A stretch of DNA of 64,000 bases from Candidatus Lightella neohaematopini (lineage in GTDB: Bacteria > Pseudomonadota > Gammaproteobacteria > Enterobacterales > Enterobacteriaceae). Where the stretch lies: the NCBI GenBank assembly GCA_025728315.1, contig JAOBJW010000001.1, forward strand, positions 62,001 through 126,000, written 5' to 3'. The position numbers and the translations under genes were made by a program. The first letter of the stretch is position 1. Each line of letters opens with the position of its first letter. Under the pieces are notes generated by a model. That model was not told the origin of the DNA, searched no databases, and saw nothing but the letters and a program-made list of their open reading frames with translations. Of the stretch, positions 20,511-31,377 are shown one piece after another.

Positions 20511-22421
20511 ATGGGAAAAATCATTGGTATTGATTTAGGTACGACTAATTCTTGTGTTGCTATCGTTGAGAGTGGTAAACCTCGTGTTTTAGAAAATAGT
20601 GAGGGTGATAGAACTACGCCTTCAGTAATTGCTTATATGCAGGATGGTGAAATTTTAGTTGGCCAACCAGCTAAACGTCAATCAGTTACTAATCCCCAAA
20701 ATACATTATTTGCTATAAAACGACTAATAGGTAGACGTTTTGATGATGAAGAAGTACAAAGGGATGTTAATATTATGCCGTATAAAATAATTTCTTCTAA
20801 TAATGGCGACGCATGGTTAGATGTTAGAGGTCAAAAAATGGCCCCTCCTCAAATATCTGCTGAAATACTAAAAAAAATGAAAAAAACTGCAGAAGACTAT
20901 TTAGGAGAATCTGTTAAGGAAGCAGTAATTACTGTACCTGCATACTTTAATGATACACAAAGACAAGCAACTAAAGACGCTGGTCGTATTGCTGGATTAG
21001 ATGTAAAAAGAATTATTAATGAACCAACTGCGGCAGCATTAGCTTATGGTTTAGATAAGGAAACAGGAAATCGTGTTATTGCTGTATATGACTTAGGTGG
21101 TGGTACTTTTGATATTTCTATCATAGAAATAGATGATGTTGATGGTGAAAAAACATTTGAGGTTTTAGCTACTAATGGTGATACACATTTAGGTGGTGAA
21201 GACTTTGATAGTAGATTAATTAATTATTTAGTATTTGAATTTAAGAAAGATCAAGGTGTTGATTTAAGAAATGATTCGTTAGCTATGCATAGATTGAAAG
21301 AAGCTGCAGAAAAAGCAAAAATTGAATTATCAGCTACACAACAAACTGATGTGAATCTCCCTTATATTACTGCTGATTCTACTGGCCCAAAGCATATGAA
21401 TATTAAAGTTACCAGAGCTAAACTAGAATCACTAGTTGAAGAATTAGTAAATAAAACTTTAGAGCCAGTAAAAGTAGCTTTAAAAGATGCTAATTTATCA
21501 GTATCGAATATTAGAGATGTTATTTTAGTAGGTGGTCAAACAAGAATGCCTTTAGTACAGAAAAAAGTTTCAGATTTTTTTGCAAAAGAACCTCGTAAAG
21601 ATGTTAATCCTGACGAGGCAGTAGCTACTGGAGCTGCCGTACAAGGAGGAGTATTATCTGGTGATGTTAAAGATGTTCTTTTATTAGATGTAACACCTTT
21701 ATCTTTAGGTATTGAAACTATGGGTGGAGTTATGACTACTTTAATCCCTAAAAATACAACTATTCCAACAAAACATAGTCAAATTTTTTCTACAGCAGAA
21801 GATAATCAATCAGCTGTCACAATTCATGTACTACAAGGTGAAAGAAAACGTGCTAATGATAATAAATCACTTGGTCAATTTAACTTAGATGGTATTGCTC
21901 CAGCTATGAGAGGTATTCCTCAAATAGAAGTTACTTTTGATATTGATGCTGATGGAATTTTACATGTTTCAGCTAAGGATAAAAATAGTGGTAGAGAACA
22001 AACAATTACTATTAAAGCATCTTCTGGATTAAATGAAAATGAAATAAAAAATATGATAAAAGAAGCAGAAGCTAATGCAGAATCTGATAAAAAATTTGAA
22101 GAATTAGTTAAAATACGTAATCAAGCAGATCATTTAATACATAGTACTCGTAAGCAAATTAAAGAATTAGGTGATAAAATTAATTCTGATGATAAATTAG
22201 CTATAGATAACGCTATAAAAAATCTTAATACTGCTTTACAAAATGAAAATAAATCAGATATAGAGAGTAAAATACAGGAATTAATAACAGTATCTAGTAA
22301 AATACTTGATATTGTAAAAAATAGTAATAATCAAAATAGTAAGAGTAATAATGAAAATATTCACAAAAATGAAGATAATGTAGTTGATGCTGAGTTTGAA
22401 GAAGTTAAAGATAAAAAATAA
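20511..22421 (+). CDS. dnaK: Chaperone DnaK (Hsp70)
   Basis: DnaK is the ATP-driven Hsp70 chaperone. The frame is open from a TTG at 20496, but the start is ATG at 20511 ([15 protein letters not shown]), with GGAG nine bases upstream. The 636-residue protein is full length (E. coli 638). It shows the ATPase signatures [21 protein letters not shown] and [14 protein letters not shown], the linker [13 protein letters not shown], the substrate-binding domain and a C-terminal lid ending in a conserved acidic tail ([13 protein letters not shown]). The 55-base gap to dnaJ suggests one operon. Confidence 0.99.
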   Translation: MGKIIGIDLGTTNSCVAIVESGKPRVLENSEGDRTTPSVIAYMQDGEILVGQPAKRQSVTNPQNTLFAIKRLIGRRFDDEEVQRDVNIMPYKIISSNNGDAWLDVRGQKMAPPQISAEILKKMKKTAEDYLGESVKEAVITVPAYFNDTQRQATKDAGRIAGLDVKRIINEPTAAALAYGLDKETGNRVIAVYDLGGGTFDISIIEIDDVDGEKTFEVLATNGDTHLGGEDFDSRLINYLVFEFKKDQGVDLRNDSLAMHRLKEAAEKAKIELSATQQTDVNLPYITADSTGPKHMNIKVTRAKLESLVEELVNKTLEPVKVALKDANLSVSNIRDVILVGGQTRMPLVQKKVSDFFAKEPRKDVNPDEAVATGAAVQGGVLSGDVKDVLLLDVTPLSLGIETMGGVMTTLIPKNTTIPTKHSQIFSTAEDNQSAVTIHVLQGERKRANDNKSLGQFNLDGIAPAMRGIPQIEVTFDIDADGILHVSAKDKNSGREQTITIKASSGLNENEIKNMIKEAEANAESDKKFEELVKIRNQADHLIHSTRKQIKELGDKINSDDKLAIDNAIKNLNTALQNENKSDIESKIQELITVSSKILDIVKNSNNQNSKSNNENIHKNEDNVVDAEFEEVKDKK

Positions 22422-22475
22422 TAATTAAATTTATTAATTATTTTAAACATATATAACTAGTGTACTTATTTAAGT

Positions 22476-23582
22476 ATGAGTAAATCTGATTATTATAGTA
22501 TTTTAGGTGTATCAAGACAAGCAAGTGAACGTGATATAAAAAAAGCTTATAAGCGTTTAGCTATGAAATTTCATCCTGATCGTAATCCAGGAAATAGACA
22601 AGCTGAATCTAAATTTAAGGAAATTAAAGAAGCTTATGAAGTGTTAACTGATCCAAAAAAACGTTCTATGTATGATCAGTATGGTCACTCTGCCTTTGAT
22701 AGTAATACAAATAGTTTTAATACTAATAATAGTACTGATTTTAGTGATATTTTTGGTGATGTTTTTGGAGATATATTTGGTAGTAGTAAAAAACAGTACT
22801 CTAATCATAGTAAATCAATAAAATGTACAGTAGAGTTGTCTTTAGAAGAAGCTGTTAAAGGAACAATACGTGAAATAAACGTTCCATTATTAGAGAGATG
22901 TAATATATGTTATGGTAGTGGTGCTAAACCAGGAACTACTGCTACCATTTGTTCTACATGTAAAGGGCAAGGTCAAATACAAATGAGACAAGGATTTTTT
23001 ATGATACAACAAACTTGTCCAACTTGTCATGGAAATAGTAAAATTATTAAAAATGTTTGCATAGTTTGTCATGGTAGTGGTCAGATAGAAAAACTAAAAA
23101 CTTTATCAGTTAAGTTACCTGCAGGAGTTGATAATGGAGATAATATAAGATTATCTGTAAATAATAGATCTAATGATTTATATGTACAAGTTAAAGTTAG
23201 TAAACATCCTATATTCAGTAGAGATGGTAGTAATTTATACTGTGATGTACCTATTAATTTTGCTATAGCTGCTCTTGGAGGTGAAATAGAAGTACCAACT
23301 ATTGATGGTAAAGTAAAATTAAAAGTACCAGCTGAAACTCAAACAGGTAAATTATTTAGAATGAGAGGAAAAGGTGCTAGATCCATACGTAATGGTACAA
23401 ATGGAGATTTAATATGTAAAATAGTTGTAGAAACACCAGTTAGATTAAATGATAGACAGATTCAGTTAATGAAAGAACTACGTAATAGTTTTGATGGTCC
23501 TAGTGGACATAAAAATAGTCCGAGGTCAAAAAGTTTTTTTGATGGTGTAAAAAAATTTTTTGATGATTTAACTAGGTATTAA
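22476..23582 (+). CDS. dnaJ: Chaperone DnaJ (Hsp40)
   Basis: DnaJ delivers substrates to DnaK and stimulates its ATPase. The 368-residue protein (E. coli 376) has a J-domain with the HPD motif (KFHPDRNPG), a short G/F-type linker (rich in N/S, with [10 protein letters not shown]), and the four CxxCxGxG zinc motifs in the centre ([32 protein letters not shown]). The C-terminal substrate domain follows. The third zinc repeat has Asn-Ser in place of the usual Gly-x-Gly, a mild change. Confidence 0.98.
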   Translation: MSKSDYYSILGVSRQASERDIKKAYKRLAMKFHPDRNPGNRQAESKFKEIKEAYEVLTDPKKRSMYDQYGHSAFDSNTNSFNTNNSTDFSDIFGDVFGDIFGSSKKQYSNHSKSIKCTVELSLEEAVKGTIREINVPLLERCNICYGSGAKPGTTATICSTCKGQGQIQMRQGFFMIQQTCPTCHGNSKIIKNVCIVCHGSGQIEKLKTLSVKLPAGVDNGDNIRLSVNNRSNDLYVQVKVSKHPIFSRDGSNLYCDVPINFAIAALGGEIEVPTIDGKVKLKVPAETQTGKLFRMRGKGARSIRNGTNGDLICKIVVETPVRLNDRQIQLMKELRNSFDGPSGHKNSPRSKSFFDGVKKFFDDLTRY

Positions 23583-23677
23583 TTAAATTATATCTGTATA
23601 TTGTATTAACAATAAATAGTAAACAAATTACTAGTATTTGATTAAAAAAAATTATGATGAATAAACTATTTATATTA

Positions 23678-23938
23678 CTATAAGTTATTAATTTTCCTTA
23701 ATATATTAGATTTATATCTAGCTGCTTTATTTTTATGAATTACACCTTTTTTAGCTTGACGATCAATAATTGATTGTAAATTTAAATATAATGTTTTTGC
23801 TGTTATTTTATCGTTATTAAGTATTGCTTTATTAGTTTTTTTTATAAAAGTACGTATCATTGATTTTTTACTAATATTAGTAATATGATTTTTTTTAGAT
23901 TTTATAACATTTTTCTTCTTTGATTTAATATTGACCAA
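23678..23938 (-). CDS. rpsT: 30S ribosomal protein S20
   Basis: S20 is a primary 16S rRNA-binding protein. The 86-residue protein matches E. coli S20 (87): NIKSKKKN, SMIRTFIKKTNKAI, and DRQAKKGVIHKNKAARYKSN. The start is TTG at 23938, the same unusual UUG start as in E. coli rpsT. A near-perfect Shine-Dalgarno GTGGAGGA (rc of 23947-23954) lies 8 bases upstream, much stronger than other sites in the window. It is divergent from ribF. Confidence 0.97.
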   Translation of the reverse strand: MVNIKSKKKNVIKSKKNHITNISKKSMIRTFIKKTNKAILNNDKITAKTLYLNLQSIIDRQAKKGVIHKNKAARYKSNILRKINNL

Positions 23939-24060
23939 AATAATTATCCTCCACTTTTTATAAGTACAAAAATATTTTACTATATTTTATATTAAATTAT
24001 TAATAGTAATAATATAATATATTAAATAAACTAAATTAATAATTTAAAATTATAAATTAT

Positions 24061-24990
24061 ATGACAAAATTTATTAGAGGAATACATAATATAAAAAATT
24101 GCGATAGTCAACATATAGTTACTATAGGTAATTTTGATGGTTTTCATAGAGGACATCAAGTTATTATAGAGAAATTAAAAATAGAAAGTAAATATTATAA
24201 TTTACCTAACATAGTAATTATTTTTGAACCTCAACCACAAGAATTTTTCTATAAAATAGTTTATAGACTAACTAATTTAAGAAATAAAATAAAATATCTT
24301 TATGAGATTAATGTAGATAAAATACTATGTATTAATTTTAATAAAAAATTTTCTTTATTTAGTGCTTATAAGTTTATTGTAAATATTTTAGTAAAAAAAA
24401 TTAACATGAAATGTATTGTTATAGGTGATGACTTTCATTTTGGTTTTAATAGAAAAGGAAATTATATATTTTTACAAAAAATAGCAAAAAAATTTAAATT
24501 TAATATTATACAAATTACAACATATACTAATAATGGAGAACGAATAAGTAGCACTAAAATACGTAATTTATTATTACAAGACAAAATAGAAGAAGCTCAA
24601 ATTTTATTAGGACATCCTTATAGGATTTCTGGTATTGTAGTATCTAATAAAAAATTGGGTAGAATTATAGGTTATCCTACAGCTAATATAATTTTAAATA
24701 AAGTAATTTTGCCAGTCAGTGGTGTATATATTGTAAAAGTAAACAACATATTTCTATACCCAGTATTTGGAGTGGCTAATATTAGTAGTAAAGTAACAAT
24801 GTTTGGTTATAAACAACAATTAGAAGTACATTTATTAGATTTAGATATTAATTTATATGGTCGAATAATAGATGTTTATTTTATAAAAAAAATTCGTAAA
24901 GAAAAAGAATTTAATTCAATAGAAAAATTAAGACAACAAATATCTATTGATATAATAAAAACACGTGATTTTATAAAAAACAATATTTAA
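24061..24990 (+). CDS. ribF: Bifunctional riboflavin kinase / FAD synthetase
   Basis: RibF turns riboflavin into FMN and FAD. The 309-residue protein (E. coli 313) has the N-terminal nucleotidyltransferase domain with GNFDGFHRGHQ, GDDFHFG and the ISSTKIRNLL motif. The C-terminal flavokinase domain has GRIIGYPTANI. It is followed after 24 bases by ileS, then lspA and ispH, the E. coli operon order. Confidence 0.97.
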   Translation: MTKFIRGIHNIKNCDSQHIVTIGNFDGFHRGHQVIIEKLKIESKYYNLPNIVIIFEPQPQEFFYKIVYRLTNLRNKIKYLYEINVDKILCINFNKKFSLFSAYKFIVNILVKKINMKCIVIGDDFHFGFNRKGNYIFLQKIAKKFKFNIIQITTYTNNGERISSTKIRNLLLQDKIEEAQILLGHPYRISGIVVSNKKLGRIIGYPTANIILNKVILPVSGVYIVKVNNIFLYPVFGVANISSKVTMFGYKQQLEVHLLDLDINLYGRIIDVYFIKKIRKEKEFNSIEKLRQQISIDIIKTRDFIKNNI

Positions 24991-25014
24991 TTTTTTAAGG
25001 AAAATAAAATAATA

Positions 25015-27837
25015 ATGGCTGATTACAAAAATACTATTAATTTACCTAAGACTAGTTTTAAAATGAAAGCTAATTTAATAAAAAAGGAGCCAGAAATAAT
25101 AAGAAAATGGTATAAGGATAATTTATATAAAGTTATTAGAAATACAAAAAAAAATAAAAAAATTTTTATATTACATGATGGACCACCATATGCTAATGGT
25201 CCAATACACATGGGACATGCAATAAATAAAATTTTGAAAGACATAATTATTAAGTATAAAAATCTTATTGGTTATGATGCACCATATATTCCAGGATGGG
25301 ATTGTCATGGATTACCAATAGAGTTAAAAGTAGAACAGTTATTAAAAAAAAATAATAAATATAAAAATATTAATGAATTTAATGCTTATTGTTATAAATA
25401 TGCTATATCACAAGTCAAAAAACAAAAAAAAGAATTTATTAGATTAGGAGTAATTGGTGATTGGGATAATTCTTATCTAACAATTCATAAAAGTATTGAA
25501 GCAAATATTATAAAACTTTTCGCAAAAATTGTTGAAAATAACTATTTATATAAAGGAAAGAAACCAGTTCATTGGTGTACTGAATGTTGTTCTACATTAT
25601 CAGAAGCAGAAATTGAATATAACTCACATATTTCAGAATCTATATATGTAAAATTTAAAGTAATAAATGTTAATATAGTAAGTAAACTACCAGATAAGTA
25701 TTGTACATATTCAACATTTTTATTAATTTGGACTACTAATCCGTGGACTTTATTAGCTAATCAAGCAGTAGCTATTAATTGTAATTTACAATATGTTATT
25801 GTTAATATAAATAACCACATTAATATTATTGTTGCAGAAAAATTATTATCTAAATTAATGTTAACTATGAATATCACTAATTATACAATACTATATTTTA
25901 TTGATAGTAATCATTTACAAAAATTAAAATTGCAACATCCATTTTTATCATTAATTATATCGATAATTTTATCCAATCATGTTAAGTATGATATGGGTAC
26001 AGGTTTAGTACATATTGCTCCAGGACATGGTATGGATGATTACATTTTAGGAAAAAAATATAATTTAGAAATAACTAATATTGTTGATATACATGGACAA
26101 TATTGTATAAAAAATATATTACCAGAATTTTATGGCTTACAATGGTTGATATTAAACAATAAAGTAATAAAATTACTAATAAAATATAATAATTTATTTT
26201 ATAAAGAAAATATAGTACATAATTATCCTTATTGTTGGCGTCATAAAATACCAACTATATTTCGTACAACAGAACAATGGTTTATCAGTATGGATAAAAA
26301 TTATTTACGTCAACAATTAATAAAACAGGCTAAGCAGGTTAAATGGATACCTTACTTTAATTTTAAAAATATTAAAGATATGATTATAAATAGACCAGAT
26401 TGGTGTATTTCTAGACAAAGAACATGGGGTGTACCAATACCTTTATTTATTCATAAAAAAACAGGAAATCTGCATCCAGATACAATATATTTAATATACC
26501 GTATTACTAAATTAGTAGAAAAATATGGTATTAAGATATGGTGGAATTTAGATATTAAATTATTTTTAGGAAAAGATGCAGATATGTATAATAAAGTTAA
26601 TGATATTTTAGATGTTTGGTTTGATTCTGGAGCAACTTTCTATTCAGTACTAAAATATAGAAAAGATTTTAGAGGACATAGTATTTCTAATCTTTATTTA
26701 GAAGGTCTAGATCAATGTAGAGGATGGTTTATGTCTTCATTAATATTATCAACTATTGTGCAACAAAAATCATCATATCAAAAAGTATTAACACATGGTT
26801 TTGCTGTTGATTATAGTGGTAATAAAATGTCTAAATCTGATGGTAATATTATTAGTCCTAAAGAAATAATAGATAAATTTGGCGCTGATGTATTAAGATT
26901 ATGGATTGCTTCAACTAATTTTACTAATGACATACATGTATCTTTGGAAGTAATAAAACAATCAGCTGATAATTATAGACGTATTCGTAATACAATACGT
27001 TTTTTATTATCTAATTTAAATAAATTTGATCCTAAAACAAATATAGTTATATATAATGATATGATCGCTATTGATAAATGGATAATAGGTCAAGCATATC
27101 AAACTCAAATTAATATTATGTATGAATATAGTAAATATCGTTTCCACAATGTTGTTAAACAAATACTTTATTTTTGTTCTATAACGATGAGTTCATTGTA
27201 TTTAGAAATAATAAAAGACCGTCAGTATATAACTAAATATAATAGTATTCCCCATCGTAGTTGTCAAACAGCATTATTCCATATTAGTGAAGCTATTGTT
27301 CGTTGGTTAGCTCCTATTATATCATTTACTGCTGAAGAAATTTGGCAATTTTTACCTGGTAGTAGATCTAATAGTATATTCACTGAAGAATTGTATGATC
27401 AATTAATACCATTAAGTAATAATAACGTCTTAAACAATAAATTTTGGAAAAAAATAATATTAGTTCGTAATGAAGTTAATAAAATTATTGAACAGGCAAA
27501 AATTAGTAAAATTATTAATGATTCCTTAGAAGCTAATGTCATTTTGTATGCTGAACCAAACTTATTACAAGAATTAAATAAGTTAAATAATGAACTAAAG
27601 TTTGTATTTATTGTATCTAAAATATTAGTTCTTCCTTATTATAAGGCTGATTATGATGCAATAAAATCAAAAAATATTAATAAATTAAAAATTAATGTTT
27701 TTAAATCTATAGATAAAAAATGTCAAAGATGTTGGCATTATGATAGTAGTGTTGGATTATCTACTAAGTACCCATCTATATGTAATAGATGTATAATTAA
27801 TATTATTGGAAACGGAGAAATAAGAAAATTTGTTTAA
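25015..27837 (+). CDS. ileS: Isoleucyl-tRNA synthetase
   Basis: IleRS is a class Ia synthetase. The 940-residue protein is full length (E. coli 938). The HIGH motif is seen as GPIHMGHA, the KMSKS motif as NKMSKSDGN, and the C-terminal zinc site as CQRCWHY...CNRC. The editing CP1 domain is present (WTTNPWTLLANQ, GTGLVHIAPGHG). A TTAAGGAAA ribosome site precedes the ATG at 25015. lspA starts 3 bases after the stop. Confidence 0.98.
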   Translation: MADYKNTINLPKTSFKMKANLIKKEPEIIRKWYKDNLYKVIRNTKKNKKIFILHDGPPYANGPIHMGHAINKILKDIIIKYKNLIGYDAPYIPGWDCHGLPIELKVEQLLKKNNKYKNINEFNAYCYKYAISQVKKQKKEFIRLGVIGDWDNSYLTIHKSIEANIIKLFAKIVENNYLYKGKKPVHWCTECCSTLSEAEIEYNSHISESIYVKFKVINVNIVSKLPDKYCTYSTFLLIWTTNPWTLLANQAVAINCNLQYVIVNINNHINIIVAEKLLSKLMLTMNITNYTILYFIDSNHLQKLKLQHPFLSLIISIILSNHVKYDMGTGLVHIAPGHGMDDYILGKKYNLEITNIVDIHGQYCIKNILPEFYGLQWLILNNKVIKLLIKYNNLFYKENIVHNYPYCWRHKIPTIFRTTEQWFISMDKNYLRQQLIKQAKQVKWIPYFNFKNIKDMIINRPDWCISRQRTWGVPIPLFIHKKTGNLHPDTIYLIYRITKLVEKYGIKIWWNLDIKLFLGKDADMYNKVNDILDVWFDSGATFYSVLKYRKDFRGHSISNLYLEGLDQCRGWFMSSLILSTIVQQKSSYQKVLTHGFAVDYSGNKMSKSDGNIISPKEIIDKFGADVLRLWIASTNFTNDIHVSLEVIKQSADNYRRIRNTIRFLLSNLNKFDPKTNIVIYNDMIAIDKWIIGQAYQTQINIMYEYSKYRFHNVVKQILYFCSITMSSLYLEIIKDRQYITKYNSIPHRSCQTALFHISEAIVRWLAPIISFTAEEIWQFLPGSRSNSIFTEELYDQLIPLSNNNVLNNKFWKKIILVRNEVNKIIEQAKISKIINDSLEANVILYAEPNLLQELNKLNNELKFVFIVSKILVLPYYKADYDAIKSKNINKLKINVFKSIDKKCQRCWHYDSSVGLSTKYPSICNRCIINIIGNGEIRKFV

Positions 27838-27840
27838 TAA

Positions 27841-28314
27841 ATGTATAGTAAATTATATTTATTAATGGTTTCTGTACTATTATTTAGTATAGATATGTTT
27901 AGTAAACAGTATATGACTAATAATTTAAACAGACAAATTATTATTAATGATTATTTAAGTTTTACTTTAATTTTTAATAAGGGAATTATATTTGGTTTAT
28001 TATCTAATAATATATTAATTTTATACATATTACCAATATTGATTATTAGTATAATATTATTTTTAATTGTAGAATTATATTTCTTTAATAAGAATAAACT
28101 ACTAGATATAGCTTATACGCTAATTATTAGTGGTGCTTGTGGTAATTTTTATGATAGAATAAAATACGGTGCTGTGGTAGATTTTATTAATATTAATATT
28201 TTAAATATAAATTTACCAATATTTAATATTGCTGATATTAATATATTTTTGGGTATCATTTTTATTATGATTAATAGTATTTATGTAAAATACAAAAATA
28301 TTAATAAATATTAA
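27841..28314 (+). CDS. lspA: Lipoprotein signal peptidase (signal peptidase II)
   Basis: LspA is a four-helix inner-membrane aspartyl protease that removes lipoprotein signal peptides. The 157-residue protein (E. coli 164) is hydrophobic throughout and carries the catalytic regions SGACGNFYDRIKYGAVVDFI and FNIADINIFLGI, each with one of the two essential aspartates. Its substrates here include MltC, whose lipobox is visible in this window. It sits between ileS and ispH, with fkpB missing. Confidence 0.94.
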   Translation: MYSKLYLLMVSVLLFSIDMFSKQYMTNNLNRQIIINDYLSFTLIFNKGIIFGLLSNNILILYILPILIISIILFLIVELYFFNKNKLLDIAYTLIISGACGNFYDRIKYGAVVDFININILNINLPIFNIADINIFLGIIFIMINSIYVKYKNINKY

Positions 28315-28332
28315 TTACTAGATAATATTACT

Positions 28333-29256
28333 ATGAATATTGTATTGGTGAAACCTAGAGGTTTTTGTGCTGGTGTTGTTAGAGCAATTAATATTATTAA
28401 GCGAGTATTGAGTATATATAAACTACCAATTTATATGAATCATGAATTGGTACATAATAACTACATAGTAAATTTTTTAAAAAAAAATGGTGTTGTAATT
28501 ACTAAAAATATTAATAATATTCCTGAAGGTTCTGTACTTGTTATTTCGGCTCATGGTGTTTCTAAAAATATGATTAATGATGCTTATAAACGTAATTTAA
28601 CTGTATTTGATGCTACTTGTCCATTAGTTAAAAAAATACATTATCAAGCTTCTTATGCTAATAAGAATAATATTGATACAATTATTATTGGCAATCCTAA
28701 ACATCAAGAAGTACTAGGAACTATTGGACAATATAATAATGCTACTCCTTATATAGTAGAATCACTACATGATGCTAATTATATACAAGTAAAAAATAGC
28801 AATAAATTATGTTTTTTAACACAAACTACGTTATCAATATTTAATACATATAAAATAATAAATGTACTAAAAAATAGATTTCCAAATATTATAGAATTAG
28901 GAAAAAACAATATTTGTTATGCTACTGATAATAGGCAACAAGCAGTATATAAATTAGCTAGAATTACTGATTTAGTTATTATATTTGGTTCTAATATATC
29001 ATCTAATGCTAATAAATTATTAGAAATAGCTAGAAAACATAGCAAAGCTTACATGATTGATAATTTTTTATATTTTAAAAAACAATGGTTAAATAATGTT
29101 AGTACAATTGGTATTACTTCAAGTGCATCAACCCCAGAGTTATTAATAAGACAGTTTATTAAATATATTAAACAATATGGTAATATAACTATTAAAGAAG
29201 TAACTGTTAGTAAAGAAACATTATCATTTAAATTACCAAAAATACTTAAAATATAA
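28333..29256 (+). CDS. ispH: 4-hydroxy-3-methylbut-2-enyl diphosphate reductase
   Basis: IspH is the iron-sulfur enzyme making IPP and DMAPP in the last step of the MEP pathway. The 307-residue protein (E. coli 316) retains the three cluster cysteines in RGFCAGV, DATCPLV and NICYATDNRQ, plus HGVSKNM and SSASTPELL. ispD and ispF lie at the other end of the window, so several MEP steps are kept, presumably for undecaprenyl carriers. Confidence 0.96.
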   Translation: MNIVLVKPRGFCAGVVRAINIIKRVLSIYKLPIYMNHELVHNNYIVNFLKKNGVVITKNINNIPEGSVLVISAHGVSKNMINDAYKRNLTVFDATCPLVKKIHYQASYANKNNIDTIIIGNPKHQEVLGTIGQYNNATPYIVESLHDANYIQVKNSNKLCFLTQTTLSIFNTYKIINVLKNRFPNIIELGKNNICYATDNRQQAVYKLARITDLVIIFGSNISSNANKLLEIARKHSKAYMIDNFLYFKKQWLNNVSTIGITSSASTPELLIRQFIKYIKQYGNITIKEVTVSKETLSFKLPKILKI

Positions 29257-29284
29257 TTTGTTAATACCATTTATTAATTTAGTT

Positions 29285-30063
29285 ATGATGAATAAAAATA
29301 TAAGAATTGCAATAGCTGGAGCCAGTGGTCGTATGGGTAAAACTTTAATTAAATTATTATTACAAAATAATTATCAAGTAAAATTAGGAGCTGCTATTGT
29401 AAGTAATTATTCAAAATATAATAATATTGATGTAAGTAAGTTAATTTCTTTACCTACTCCAACAGGTATATTAACTACTAATGATATTAATTTAGTAAAT
29501 AATAAGTTTGACGTGTTAATAGATTTTACTAATCCTGATGCTAGCATAGAAAATATTAAGAAATGTTGTAAATACAACAAAAATATAGTAATTGGAACTA
29601 CTGGTTTTAGTAAAACGCAAAAAAAAATTATAAAAAAAAAAGTAAAATAATTGGTATTGTCCTGTCTGAAAATTTCAGTATGGGAATTAACGTAATAGTG
29701 AATAATTTATTTAATAATATTATTAAAAAATTTAACAATATTACTGATATTCATATTATTGATACACATCATCGTAATAAAAAACAAATACCTTCTGGTA
29801 CAGCATCAATGTTAGCAAAAAGTATTTTTAGTTTAATATCAAATAATAAAAATTTTAGTAATATAAATGATATAAAATTAACCTCTATTAGATTAGGTAA
29901 TATTGTTGGTAAACATAGTATTATATTTGTAAATAATTTAGAATGTATAGAAATTAAACATACAGTATATCATCGTAAATCTTTTGCTATTGGTGCTATT
30001 GAAGCAGCAAAATGGATTATAAATTACAAAACTGGTTTATTTAATACAAATAACATTTTTTAA
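29285..30063 (+). CDS. dapB: 4-hydroxy-tetrahydrodipicolinate reductase, frameshifted in a poly-A tract
   Basis: DapB acts in the lysine/DAP pathway. The 5' part (start ATG at 29285 or 29288) has the NAD-binding motif IRIAIAGASGRMGKTL and VIGTTGFS. It ends at a stop at 29648-29650, just after a run of ten A (29632-29641). The rest continues in another frame from about 29641: IIGIVLSENFSMGINV, then IDTHHRNKKQIPSGTA with the catalytic His and Lys, to 30063. One extra A in the run would rejoin the frames into a protein of about 259 residues (E. coli 273). Both halves look conserved, so rescue by transcriptional or ribosomal slippage is plausible; a sequencing error or an early pseudogene is the alternative. 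Confidence 0.88.
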
Positions 30064-30077
30064 TGATAAAAATCATT
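30062..30077 (+). repeat. Short hairpin just before folA
   Basis: A perfect 6-bp inverted repeat AATGAT-AAAA-ATCATT spans the dapB stop and ends 2 bases before the folA ATG. All but two pairs are A-T, so stability is low. It is noted because it covers the place where the folA ribosome site should be. Confidence 0.35.
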
Positions 30078-30079
30078 AA

Positions 30080-30556
30080 ATGATTAGTATAATTGTAGCT
30101 ATTGCCAAAAATTGGGTTATTGGAATTAATAACACTATTCCTTGGAATATACCACAGGATCGTTTGTGGTTTAAAAAACATACTTTACACAAAACGATTA
30201 TTATGGGACGCAATACATATGAATCAATTGGTTATGCATTACCTTATAGACATAGTATAGTATTAACTAATACTATGAAAAATATTTACTCTAATAGACT
30301 AAGTATAGTAAATACGGTACAAGAAGTTTTATCATTACTAAATAATGATTATGAGTATTTAGTAATAGGTGGTGCTCAAATATATAAACTATTTTTTAAA
30401 TATACAAATAGATTATATATTACGTATATTGATTTATTAGTATATGGTAATATATTTTTTCCTATTTTTAATTTAAAAAATTGGGATCCAATTTACACTA
30501 AGTATAAATGTTGTAATAAAGTAAATCTTTGTTTTAAAATCTTAGAAAAAAAATAA
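30080..30556 (+). CDS. folA: Dihydrofolate reductase
   Basis: FolA regenerates tetrahydrofolate. The 158-residue protein (E. coli 159) shows MISIIVAIAKNWVIG, the substrate site PWNIPQDRLWFKKHT with the catalytic aspartate, IIMGRNTYESIG for NADPH binding, and VIGGAQIYKLF. It is 16 bases after dapB; carAB, which separate the two in E. coli, are deleted. With folK in this window it indicates a kept folate pathway. Confidence 0.96.
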   Translation: MISIIVAIAKNWVIGINNTIPWNIPQDRLWFKKHTLHKTIIMGRNTYESIGYALPYRHSIVLTNTMKNIYSNRLSIVNTVQEVLSLLNNDYEYLVIGGAQIYKLFFKYTNRLYITYIDLLVYGNIFFPIFNLKNWDPIYTKYKCCNKVNLCFKILEKK

Positions 30557-30560
30557 AAAT

Positions 30561-31373
30561 CTAGTTCTTATTTACATAATAGTATTTTTTATTATCCCAA
30601 CATAATGCAGTTAATTTTTTTCCCCAACAACAACCAGTATCTATATTATAGATTTTATTTGGAGTATATTTACTAGTTAACGTTGACCAGTGACCAAAAA
30701 TAATACTGTATTTATTTAGTATTTGTACTTTGTTGAACCAAGGAATTAAATGTGTAGGTTTATTTATTGGATTACCTAAATACTTATTATCTAATTGATA
30801 ATAATTATAATAATAACGAATACGTGTAAATACATTAATATTAAATTTAATACATTTTAATTTATATAAAGTAAATAACTTAAGAAGTTCTTCATTTACA
30901 ATATTTTTAAATAAAAAATCAAGAAAATATTTATAGTAATTACTTTTTAAGAGAAATTCAATTTCTTTAGAATATTTAATAATTTTTTTAGTACTCCAGA
31001 ATGGTAATATACCTGCATGAACAACAATAAATTTTTTTATTTTATTAATTAATAATATGGGTTGAAACTTTAACCAATTTATTAATTCTTCTACTTCAGA
31101 TGAAAAAACATTATTAGTAATAGAAAAAATAGTATTTTTTAATAAAATACCATTATATAATGCTAATAAATTTAATTCATGATTACCTAGTACTATATTA
31201 GTATTTTTTAATTTATAAACTAATTTTAGTACTTCTAATGATTTATTTCCTCTAAAAATTAAATCACCAGTTAGTAATAATTGATCATTATTATCATCAT
31301 AATTAATAATATCTAATAATTTACATAATTCATCATAGCAACCATGAATATCACCAATAAAATAAATAGACAT
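30561..31373 (-). CDS. apaH: Diadenosine tetraphosphatase (symmetrical)
   Basis: ApaH hydrolyses Ap4A to two ADP and removes Np4 RNA caps in E. coli. The 270-residue protein (E. coli 280) has metallophosphatase motifs GDIHGCYDEL, LTGDLIFRG, VLGNHELNLLA and a C-terminal FGHWSTLTSKY with NIDTGCCWGKKLTALCWD. It is the last gene of the lptD-surA-pdxA-rsmA-apaH operon on this strand; apaG, normally between rsmA and apaH, is missing. Confidence 0.95.
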   Translation of the reverse strand: MSIYFIGDIHGCYDELCKLLDIINYDDNNDQLLLTGDLIFRGNKSLEVLKLVYKLKNTNIVLGNHELNLLALYNGILLKNTIFSITNNVFSSEVEELINWLKFQPILLINKIKKFIVVHAGILPFWSTKKIIKYSKEIEFLLKSNYYKYFLDFLFKNIVNEELLKLFTLYKLKCIKFNINVFTRIRYYYNYYQLDNKYLGNPINKPTHLIPWFNKVQILNKYSIIFGHWSTLTSKYTPNKIYNIDTGCCWGKKLTALCWDNKKYYYVNKN

Positions 31374-31377
31374 AAAT

